Assembly: GCA_003447785.1 (NCBI GenBank)
Contig: DLYJ01000010.1
Coordinates: 1 to 5,958 of the forward strand
Origin: Treponema sp.
GTDB taxonomy: Bacteria; Spirochaetota; Spirochaetia; Treponematales; Treponemataceae
Direction: 5' to 3'
DNA: 5,958 nt
Under the pieces are notes generated by a model that was not told where the DNA came from, did no database searches, and was given only the letters and a program-made list of their open reading frames with translations. Positions 1 to 5,958 of the stretch are shown piece after piece (the stretch's first letter is position 1; the number at the start of each line of letters is the position of its first letter). The translations under genes and the position numbers were made by a program.

Positions 1-1162
1 ATGCAGGCAAGCCCAAAACTAAGAAGGAATTATTCCAATTATACCCGGATAAGGAATCAGACTCGTAAGATTCTCTGTCTGCATCAAATTTAGCATTTGT
101 CTCGCTGACAGACTCTATTGAGAAGGTCTCCAAATCTACATAGACAACCCGGTTTATATTTTTATAGCTCAAATTACCGCTATCATCTGTGAAGAAAGCA
201 AGGCCATCATCAGCTATAACAAGTTTTTTTGGTTTTATGGCAAGGAAGCGCACAGGCCCGCAAAGATATGATGAAAGGTCTGCATCTGTTGAAGGAGCAT
301 AAATATTACTAAACAATTTAGTGTAGACACACATAACCGGATTTTTCAAAGATTCATCAGAATATAAATCAACATGTTGCTCATTCGACATTACAAAAAC
401 TTGTGCCTTGCCTTCAAGTTTTGCTGGTGTCGGTATTTCAAGCATTGTCGCAGAAGAGGTGAATGTGTTATATCTGATGACCGTACCAAGATGATATGCT
501 TCAGTCTTAAACAGGGTATACACATATCCATCTTGATAAAGAATGTCCGTAAACCCTACATCAGAAGGAAAGGATTCATTCAGATTAACAAGATTGCTGT
601 CACCAAGGGTAATGATATACTTACCTGTTTCGCCATCTATTACTGCTTTAGAAATGTCTGCTTCAATAAAAAAGGAATTTGACTCGCTATCAAGACATGG
701 AGCATAGAATTTATTGTCATGCACAGTAAAGGCATAAGGAACAGAAGTAATTCCATTAGTAAAGTTTAGGGCAAATTTATAGCATTTAAGGGATGCTGTA
801 TCCAAAGTGCTGGCAAAATTATCTCTTGCCGGAACCTCATACATAGAATATGATTCCGTGCCATTATTATAGCTTACAACATAAAGATAAAGATTGTCAT
901 TTGCCCTGTCGCAGGCAAGACCTTCAAGGTTAGCAAGTCCTGTATCAATCTCCTGGCTTGTGGCCGTTAGATAAATTTTTCCATTACCAGCATTTATGTA
1001 AATGCTTCCTTTTGAATCAAAACAATATGAAGCAAAGGAAGCCCCTTGGCTCGTATAAGCAGGATTTGAAGTATCAATATTGTCCAAATCGCTTGCCATG
1101 TAATATTTTACGCTGCCTTCATCAGTGTAGCTTTCGTAAAGCATTAAGTTTGACGATGGCAC
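1..1162 (-). other. C-terminal propeller-like module, copy in the lipoprotein
   Basis: This is the second copy of the shared module, from V-P-S-S-N-L-M-L-Y-E (residue 312) to the window edge. Five blade-like units lie at residues about 357-377, 390-422, 452-481, 514-542 and 622-653. The typical unit is a hydrophobic strand, a D/N-G or D-N turn, a second strand with Y/F, a polar loop, then I-x-x-Y or similar. The last roughly 30 residues appear to be missing because of the window edge. Confidence 0.75.
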
Positions 1163-2095
1163 AATCTCTGCCCCGAACTTTGTAATCAGGTCGTCCGTAA
1201 TGCTGAACTGATAGCCATTTTCACCATTCTTTTTGATATAAGAACTTTCTCCAAACCAGCTGTCGGTTACAAAGCCTGAGTAAACGGTAAGGGCTTCTTT
1301 GCAGCGATAGAGGGTATTTCCGTATTTGTCGTTAAAGAGGAATGTGACTTCATAGCAGTTTGCCATGACCTTGGAAAGATTGATTTCGGCCTTTCCGTCC
1401 ACAAAAGCGATTGTTCCATTTTTGCCAAGACTGTCTTTTGAGAGGGAATTTTCGTTACTGCCCGCGTTTAAAAGTTTGTCGCAGTAAAATGTAAGTGAAG
1501 AAACTTTTTTTTCTTCTGTGTTGTCAAAAATAGCGAGTTTAATTTCTCCTGTGATTTGGCTTAGAAAACCATATGGAACCAGAGTAATGTCTTCTGTTAT
1601 AGCCGAATACTCATCGTCAACGATAAGGCTTGTGCTTCCCTTCATGATAATAATAACACCACTGTTATACTCCTGTGCATCTTGCCTGACTGTAACAGTC
1701 CATTCGCCGGGAGCAGGAAGTTTTAATGAATATGAAACAGAGCCGTCCTCATTGCTCGTTACCGTTCCTTCTACTTCGTCATTGCCTTCTTTTTTGGCAG
1801 AGACATAAAGTTCACCCCATAATTCCAGTGTACTGGTGTATTCTGTAAGAGAGCTTGTAGCCGAACGTGAATCAGAGCTTGCAAAAGTAGCCTTGCTTGA
1901 AACAGAAGAGAGCAAAGAACTTGAAGTGGCTCCGCTATCAGAGTTAAGGACAAGATTTCCGCTTACGAGGCAGAATTTTTCGCCTCCAGATGCAGAGGAA
2001 GCTTCCTTTGAGTCATTGTCTAAATCAGAGCAGCCCGCAAAGAAACCTAAAGAAAGTAAAATTGTCGCAAAGAATAATAAAGACTTTTTCACCAT
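1..2095 (-). CDS. Treponema-type lipoprotein with beta-rich N-terminal module and C-terminal propeller-like module (3' end cut by window)
   Basis: The frame stays open from an ATG at 2095 to the left edge: 698 complete codons and no stop. Residues 1-22 form a lipoprotein signal: M-V-K-K, a hydrophobic stretch, then lipobox F-A-G-C with lipidated Cys22. The mature protein should be anchored to a membrane, facing the periplasm or cell surface. Residues about 30-85 are a Ser/Ala/Thr-rich linker. Residues about 86-310 are beta-rich (G-E-W-T-V-T-V near 130; Y-E-V-T-F-L-F-N-D-K-Y-G-N further on) and resemble the N-terminal module of many Treponema lipoproteins. From residue 312 the protein is homologous to the C-terminal half of the beta-helix protein encoded at 3186-5958, including K-P-K-K-L-V-I-A-D-D-G at 621-631. 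Alignment to that paralogue suggests only about 30 residues are missing. No catalytic motif is seen. Binding or adhesion is plausible but unproven. Confidence 0.88.
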   Translation of the reverse strand, partial: MVKKSLLFFATILLSLGFFAGCSDLDNDSKEASSASGGEKFCLVSGNLVLNSDSGATSSSLLSSVSSKATFASSDSRSATSSLTEYTSTLELWGELYVSAKKEGNDEVEGTVTSNEDGSVSYSLKLPAPGEWTVTVRQDAQEYNSGVIIIMKGSTSLIVDDEYSAITEDITLVPYGFLSQITGEIKLAIFDNTEEKKVSSLTFYCDKLLNAGSNENSLSKDSLGKNGTIAFVDGKAEINLSKVMANCYEVTFLFNDKYGNTLYRCKEALTVYSGFVTDSWFGESSYIKKNGENGYQFSITDDLITKFGAEIVPSSNLMLYESYTDEGSVKYYMASDLDNIDTSNPAYTSQGASFASYCFDSKGSIYINAGNGKIYLTATSQEIDTGLANLEGLACDRANDNLYLYVVSYNNGTESYSMYEVPARDNFASTLDTASLKCYKFALNFTNGITSVPYAFTVHDNKFYAPCLDSESNSFFIEADISKAVIDGETGKYIITLGDSNLVNLNESFPSDVGFTDILYQDGYVYTLFKTEAYHLGTVIRYNTFTSSATMLEIPTPAKLEGKAQVFVMSNEQHVDLYSDESLKNPVMCVYTKLFSNIYAPSTDADLSSYLCGPVRFLAIKPKKLVIADDGLAFFTDDSGNLSYKNINRVVYVDLETFSIESVSETNAKFDADRESYESDSLSGYNWNNSFLVLGLPA
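1505..1512 (-). repeat. A8 homopolymer in the lipoprotein gene
   Basis: Eight A on the coding strand encode the K-K of E-E-K-K-V near residue 196. A one-base gain or loss meets an in-frame stop within about twenty codons, which would leave an anchored stub without the C-terminal module. Confidence 0.45.
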
Positions 2096-2126
2096 AACTC
2101 CTATTTTAAGCATAATTTTTTACTTT
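2096..2126 (-). other. 31-base AT-rich spacer between glycosyltransferase and lipoprotein genes
   Basis: The gap between the TGA of the glycosyltransferase and the ATG of the lipoprotein is AT-rich. It contains the ribosome binding site but no inverted repeat followed by a T-run, so no intrinsic terminator is visible. The spacing is compatible with cotranscription of the two genes. Confidence 0.6.
2098..2102 (-). promoter_or_regulatory. Ribosome binding site of the lipoprotein gene; start ambiguous between ATG and GTG
   Basis: The minus strand reads AGGAG, then TT, then ATG GTG AAA AAG. AGGAG lies only 2 bases before the ATG at 2095 but 5 bases before the next codon, GTG at 2092, which is closer to normal spacing. 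Starting at GTG would give M-K-K-S-L-L-F, a very typical lipoprotein N-terminus, and would remove one residue. Either start keeps the lipobox intact. Confidence 0.6.
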
Positions 2127-3179
2127 TCAATCAAATGACTGCGGAATTGGTGATTTTTCCTTTTCTTTCATCACCTTTTCCACATTCACCACAAAATCCT
2201 CTCCCCAGTAGTCAAAAAGCATCTGGCGAGCCTCGGAAAACAAGTTCGGGCTGACCCTTCTGTAGAGCAGCAGAACATTGTCTGTCAGGTAGCGGAGCGT
2301 AACCCGGCCCAAGTGGTCAAGGTCTTCCCCGCTGAACAAGGGCTTGTCTTTGGCATTGTTTTCCTTTATCCACAAGGAAATAATGCTGAAGACACTTGCT
2401 GATGTACAAAGCAGCTTCCATTTTTGAAGGCTGTCTATTGAACGGCCGGAACTCATGCCGCTGTTAATCCTGTAGCGATAGACTTTTTTCTCTATGCCGA
2501 CATAACGGCTGGCATACATGCCAAGAAAAAAGAATATCAAAAGGTCATCTGCCATGTTACATTCCGTGTAGGGAATGTCGGCAAAAGCTTTTTCGTACAG
2601 GCTCTTTTTTATGAGCTTGCCGCATACATTGCCGCTGAATATCCCGGCGAACCAGGAGCGGGCAATATCAAGGCCTTCCTTTCTTCCGTAAAAAATCCTG
2701 GAGCACCTTTTTTCTTCCGATTCGCAAAAGACTCCATTTTCGTCATATTGGCCGGAAAGAAAAGTGCCGTGCACCATATCCGCCTCGTTTTGCAAGGCGG
2801 CCTCGTATAAAGCGGCAATGGCTCCCTCCAAAAACTCATCGTCGCTGTCAAGCATGGCTATATATTGTCCCCGAGCCTCATAAACAAGACTGCGGCGGAC
2901 TTCCACGCAGCCCCGGTTTTTCCTGTGCTCCAGAAAGCGTATTTTTACCGGGGGTAAAGCCATTTCTTTTCGATAGGCCTTACATTCCTTTTGAGCCGCC
3001 TTCGTGATTTTTTTTGCTGAACGGCCTTTTTCGTCACGAGCGGGGCTTGCGTCACTTAAAACCAGCACTTCAAAGCTTGCAAAATCCTGACTGTAGACTG
3101 AACGCAGGCATTGGGCAAGATATGCTTCAGTCTCATAAACAGGAATGCAAACGCTGATGACCGGCTCAGGCTTCTTCAT
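2127..3179 (-). CDS. Family 2 glycosyltransferase (GT-A fold)
   Basis: This is a 350-residue cytoplasmic glycosyltransferase with no signal peptide and no clear membrane span, a normal length for the family. The N-terminus I-S-V-C-I-P-V-Y-E-T-E (8-18) is the first GT2 strand, with Glu where Asn is common. S-D-A-S at 42-45 matches the usual D-D-G-S/D-D-A-S nucleotide-binding turn. D-S-D-D at 111-114 is the metal- and nucleotide-sugar-binding D-x-D motif. G-N-V-C-G-K-L at 183-189 and A-D-D-L at 210-213 match the acceptor side, the latter at the usual E-D catalytic-base site. Between S-D-A-S and R-F-L-E-H-R there is a Lys/Arg-rich stretch (46-80), somewhat longer than usual. GT2 enzymes transfer sugars from nucleotide donors, but donor and acceptor cannot be read here. 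The start lies 6 bases after the upstream stop, with at best a weak GAG ribosome site inside that gene's end, so translational coupling is likely. Confidence 0.93.
   Translation of the reverse strand: MKKPEPVISVCIPVYETEAYLAQCLRSVYSQDFASFEVLVLSDASPARDEKGRSAKKITKAAQKECKAYRKEMALPPVKIRFLEHRKNRGCVEVRRSLVYEARGQYIAMLDSDDEFLEGAIAALYEAALQNEADMVHGTFLSGQYDENGVFCESEEKRCSRIFYGRKEGLDIARSWFAGIFSGNVCGKLIKKSLYEKAFADIPYTECNMADDLLIFFFLGMYASRYVGIEKKVYRYRINSGMSSGRSIDSLQKWKLLCTSASVFSIISLWIKENNAKDKPLFSGEDLDHLGRVTLRYLTDNVLLLYRRVSPNLFSEARQMLFDYWGEDFVVNVEKVMKEKEKSPIPQSFD
3008..3015 (-). repeat. A8 homopolymer in the glycosyltransferase gene
   Basis: Eight A on the coding strand span codons 55-58 (A-K-K-I), upstream of the catalytic D-S-D-D. 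Adding one A puts a TAA in frame about ten codons downstream. Removing one A puts a TAA in frame about twenty-two codons downstream. Either slip would abolish the enzyme. Confidence 0.5.
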
Positions 3180-3185
3180 TCTGCA

Positions 3186-5958
3186 CTACTCGTCGCTGCT
3201 TCCAAAAGCCAAGGTCAGGTCAGCCTCACTCAAATTTTTTCCAACAATACTTGCTGCACTTCCGTCATAGTAGTAGCAGGTTTTGTCAGAATCATAATAT
3301 CCGTCATTATCACTTATAATGTTACGGAGTCTCAGCTGAGAATTAGTCCTGAAGTAACCGCTAACTTTTTCGCTGAATTTAGCAGAAGATGTCTGAACGC
3401 TTTCGATTACAAAGTCCTGCAAGTCAACCGTAATCACACGGTCGGCATTCTTGTATGAAAGGCCGTCAGCATCTGAATAGAAGGCAATGCCGTCATCAGC
3501 AATCACAAGTTTTTTGGGCTTAACTGCGATGAATTTTGAAGGATGGGCAAAATACTTCTCGCTTGAATTGCTAACGCCATAAATATTCGGGAAGTAGTAG
3601 TTGCAAAGACGGTCGCTGTCGGTAGTCACTTTTTCAGAGCCAATTATGGTCACCACAGGGGAAGTCAAATCTTCTGTTGTGTGAACAGGACCGTAAGACG
3701 ACTCGTAGAAAAGAAGCTGAGAAATATCAGTGTTGGCGTAAGCTACATTTGACTTTAAGCCAATGAGATTTATTTCTGCCTCCCCGTTCAATGGAGCTAG
3801 ATATTTTACAATAGCACCCCGCTCATAAATACTTCCTCCGGCAGTTTTCCAGGCCGAACTCATGCTGTAAGAAGAATCATAGAGCGAGCTGTCATAAACC
3901 AGGAAGTAAAGGGCACCCTCCAAGGCATAGGCATCTGTAATCTGCCATTTAGCGGTCATCTTGTCTGTGAAATAGGCCGACAAATCATAAGTTGAGATGG
4001 CTTCAGTAGCCGTCGCCTCTCCTTCTGTAAAGGTCAGGTTGGAAATATCATAAGTGAGTATTTTACATGTATCAGAAGTTGAGTCATAGCCAATCACATA
4101 GACGATATCATTGTAAATAACTACGTTGTTAGCAATAAATCCATTGACAGTAAGGTTAATAGTTTCACAATCAGAAGCACTTCCACTCGTAAAAATATTC
4201 GGGTATCTGTAAAGAATAGTCTTATTGGTATAATTTCCGCTCCAGGCGTAAGCCTTGTTGTTAGCCATGTCAACCGTAAAATTGCAGGGCTTACCTTCGC
4301 TGAGTTCATAATTGATTTCAGACAAAATTACTCCACCATCCGTTTGTTGTGCAATAATAGGATTGTTGGATCTTAACAAAGGCTCGGAACTTTCATCGCT
4401 AAGAATATAGAAATATCCATACACGTCAAAGGTAGTTTTTGTGGTATTGCCTTCGAATGAAGAGGTGGCAAGCGCCGCATTTTCAACTTTAGATGAATCG
4501 GTCAAGTAATACGAGTATGAATTCGAATAGGAATCAGTGCTGAAGTACTCATACAAGGCTATCTGAGTATCTGGCGTTACGATTTCATTTATGAATGTGA
4601 TGTCAAAAGTCTGGCTGCTGGTTATCAGTGTCTCAGTATTTTCATTCAGTCTTTGACTGGCCTTTACGTAGAGCTGGTAAGAGCCTTCTTTTGGAAGAGG
4701 ATTGTCCTGAATCAGGGTCAGGGTTCCACTACTGCCGTCTACTGTATAGTAAGCCGTGCCTTCTTTTGCCAAAGTGTTCACATCTTTTCCCTGATACAAA
4801 AGCTCGGCATCGAATGTGACTGTATCTGTGACATCATTTCCCCATGCATCAGTTACGCTGAAGCGGAGGATTGTGTTCTTGTACATTTCGGTAGTATTAA
4901 GGCTGATATTCAGCACTCGGTTGTCAGTCGTGACACTTCCGCTTGTAGCAGCCTTCTTAGGCGCGAGTTTTCCTTCAAGGTCAATTTCGTAGCGGTCTGT
5001 ACCAGAGGTCGGTTGAACAATGCTGAATTTGCTGATGATTTCTTCGGTGAGGCTTAGGTCTTCTGCCGGGCTAAGGACAGAATTTCCGACCTCATAAGCA
5101 GCTGGAGTCACAGTCGCTACTATCTCATGAGTATTTTCTGACAAGTCTCCGACAAGAACTCCCGCATCAGTTACTTCAAGTTTTACATCATTATCGCTTG
5201 CAATATAGGCTGTGCCACTCATTGTAAGTGAGGCCGTATTTGATACATAAACTCCAGAACCGGCAGGAGCAAAATTTCCGCTGATTTCTCCGCCCTCCAT
5301 ATAGAGTTTTGCACTTGGTGAACCTATGTATACTCCGCCGCCTTCAACTTCACAACGATTGTCACTTATTACGGCGCCTTCTTTCATTGTAAGGGTTCCA
5401 TTGATCATGACACCGCCGCCATACATACTGGCACTATTGCCTGTTATCCAGGTGCCAGCTTCAAGCGTAACATTTACCAAATGTGTCGCCATACAAATAC
5501 CGCCACCCATGCCAGCTTCGTCAGCACCAGTGATTTCGATATTTTTTATAATAACTGGCGCAGATGTAGCAATATAAAAAGCAGAGTTTTCATTATTTTC
5601 CGTCTCTATCTCTGGCGAAAGAGCCTTATAAACAATTATGTCCGTATAGCCATCCGTTCCGCTTGTGCTAGTGCTGTCCGGCATTGTATTCTCATGCAAG
5701 CCTTCAATAGTAAGGCTCTTAGCATTGGATGGTGTAAGTTCCTGCCCGATTTCCTGCGCACATTCAAGTTTTCCATCAACAAAAATAGTCCAGTCAATTG
5801 GAGCGCCGAATTCTACGATTTTTGAGACGGCCGTGTTAATTGAATCCACAGGCTGACCTGTAACAATATCTGCATTGGCACTTCCGTTTGCACTTACGGT
5901 AACTGAATTAATGTAAGCCGCATAAATGTTTTTGTCGCCCCGGCTTCCCTGTTCAATT
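3186..5958 (-). CDS. Large surface protein: parallel beta-helix domain plus C-terminal propeller-like module (5' end cut by window)
   Basis: The frame is open from the right edge (first full codon at 5957) to a TAG at 3186-3188, giving 923 visible residues. GTG at 5849 is the first possible start of a shorter ORF, but 36 in-frame codons precede it and neither a signal peptide nor a good ribosome site lies there. The true start is almost certainly outside the window. Visible residues 10-90 (N-I-Y-A-A-Y, D-W-T-I-F-V-D-G, S-L-T-I-E-G) look like the cap of a beta-helix. Residues about 130-255 hold four G-G-G-[IV] or G-S-G-V rungs with I-T-G-N/I-S-D-N/I-S-G-N turns. Residues about 340-455 look immunoglobulin-like (L-R-F-S-V-T-D-A-W-G-N). 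Residues about 460-923 are homologous to the C-terminal half of the lipoprotein at 1-2095. A lipoprotein or secretion signal is expected upstream but unseen. Likely exported; ligand unknown. Confidence 0.88.
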   Translation of the reverse strand, partial: IEQGSRGDKNIYAAYINSVTVSANGSANADIVTGQPVDSINTAVSKIVEFGAPIDWTIFVDGKLECAQEIGQELTPSNAKSLTIEGLHENTMPDSTSTSGTDGYTDIIVYKALSPEIETENNENSAFYIATSAPVIIKNIEITGADEAGMGGGICMATHLVNVTLEAGTWITGNSASMYGGGVMINGTLTMKEGAVISDNRCEVEGGGVYIGSPSAKLYMEGGEISGNFAPAGSGVYVSNTASLTMSGTAYIASDNDVKLEVTDAGVLVGDLSENTHEIVATVTPAAYEVGNSVLSPAEDLSLTEEIISKFSIVQPTSGTDRYEIDLEGKLAPKKAATSGSVTTDNRVLNISLNTTEMYKNTILRFSVTDAWGNDVTDTVTFDAELLYQGKDVNTLAKEGTAYYTVDGSSGTLTLIQDNPLPKEGSYQLYVKASQRLNENTETLITSSQTFDITFINEIVTPDTQIALYEYFSTDSYSNSYSYYLTDSSKVENAALATSSFEGNTTKTTFDVYGYFYILSDESSEPLLRSNNPIIAQQTDGGVILSEINYELSEGKPCNFTVDMANNKAYAWSGNYTNKTILYRYPNIFTSGSASDCETINLTVNGFIANNVVIYNDIVYVIGYDSTSDTCKILTYDISNLTFTEGEATATEAISTYDLSAYFTDKMTAKWQITDAYALEGALYFLVYDSSLYDSSYSMSSAWKTAGGSIYERGAIVKYLAPLNGEAEINLIGLKSNVAYANTDISQLLFYESSYGPVHTTEDLTSPVVTIIGSEKVTTDSDRLCNYYFPNIYGVSNSSEKYFAHPSKFIAVKPKKLVIADDGIAFYSDADGLSYKNADRVITVDLQDFVIESVQTSSAKFSEKVSGYFRTNSQLRLRNIISDNDGYYDSDKTCYYYDGSAASIVGKNLSEADLTLAFGSSDE
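3189..4577 (-). other. C-terminal propeller-like module, copy in the beta-helix protein
   Basis: This module starts near T-P-D-T-Q-I-A-L-Y-E and runs to the stop. It matches the end of the neighbouring lipoprotein collinearly. Anchors are A-L-Y-E versus M-L-Y-E, N-I-Y-G-V-S versus N-I-Y-A-P-S, and F-I-A-V-K-P-K-K-L-V-I-A-D-D-G versus F-L-A-I-K-P-K-K-L-V-I-A-D-D-G. Five blade-like units fall at visible residues about 507-521, 557-587, 610-638, 671-721 and 814-844. Confidence 0.75.
5235..5513 (-). repeat. Coding repeat: four parallel beta-helix rungs
   Basis: Four protein repeats occur within the large surface protein. The conserved I/V following G-G-G or G-S-G falls at visible residues 154, 183, 209 and 236, so the period is 26-29 residues. 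Each of the first three is followed by a turn (I-T-G-N, I-S-D-N, I-S-G-N) at intervals of 26-28. A final S-G-T-A-Y-I-A-S-D-N-D-V-K-L caps the helix. The repeat is at protein level; the bases have diverged. Confidence 0.75.

Noticed and set aside
374..682. 102-residue plus-strand open frame, rich in Cys, Lys and aromatic residues
   Set aside because: It lies fully opposite the lipoprotein gene, whose frame has a lipobox and clear homology to its paralogue. The plus-strand product has no recognisable domain.
1836..2138. 100-residue plus-strand open frame rich in Glu, Leu and Ser
   Set aside because: It is the antisense of the signal peptide and Ser-rich linker. The low-complexity Ser codons produce the apparent Glu/Leu/Ser-rich protein.
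2096..2140. Possible promoter (TTGATT and TAAAAT) before the lipoprotein gene
   Set aside because: The hexamers are about 20 bases apart and TAAAAT lies almost on the ribosome site, leaving no room for a transcript start and leader. It is more likely AT-rich spacer.
2609..2851. 80-residue minus-strand open frame inside the glycosyltransferase gene
   Set aside because: It is an alternate reading frame within a gene that has clear GT2 motifs in its own frame.
3111..3458. 115-residue plus-strand open frame across the junction of two genes
   Set aside because: It is antisense to the end of the beta-helix protein and the start of the glycosyltransferase, both well supported. It has no ribosome site or motif that would favour it.
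4653..5057. 134-residue plus-strand open frame, the longest on that strand
   Set aside because: It sits opposite the Ig-like part of the beta-helix protein, in a region that is coding by homology and pattern on the minus strand. Its translation shows no domain.
5481..5825. Plus-strand open frames opposite the beta-helix
   Set aside because: They are antisense shadows of the glycine-rich rungs and cap region and have no independent support.
1..5958. CRISPR array, tRNA, rRNA, insertion-sequence ends or phage genes
   Set aside because: I looked for regularly spaced identical repeats, tRNA-like folds, terminal inverted repeats and transposase motifs. None is visible; the window is almost wholly coding.

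Overview
The window looks like accessory surface-protein coding DNA from a host-associated spirochaete, most likely a Treponema. This is inferred from three things: a lipoprotein signal ending in F-A-G-C, the Ser/Ala-rich stretch after it, and a beta-helix protein whose elements (I-D-W-T-I-F-V-D-G, S-L-T-I-E-G-L-H-E-N, G-G-G-V-Y, S-D-N-D-V-K-L) match an architecture I associate with large Treponema lipoprotein families. No species can be named from the sequence alone.

All three genes are on the minus strand, so transcription reads from high to low coordinates. The first, 5958 to 3186, is a large beta-helix protein whose start lies beyond the right edge. After a 6-base gap comes a family 2 glycosyltransferase, 3179 to 2127. 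After a further 31 bases comes a lipoprotein, 2095 to 1, whose end lies just beyond the left edge. I see no terminator or convincing promoter between them, so one operon is the simplest reading. Coding covers almost the whole window.

The main observation is that the two large proteins share a C-terminal module of about 390 to 465 residues, with five blade-like repeats in the same order and an almost invariant K-P-K-K-L-V-I-A-D-D-G motif. Their N-terminal parts differ: one carries a parallel beta-helix, the other a different beta-rich module directly after the lipid anchor. They look like paralogues with a common propeller-like C-terminal half and exchangeable N-terminal passengers, flanking a glycosyltransferase. 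That the enzyme modifies these proteins, or makes a glycan they bind, is only a hypothesis from position. The glycosyltransferase and the lipoprotein gene each contain a run of eight A on the coding strand where slippage would truncate the product.
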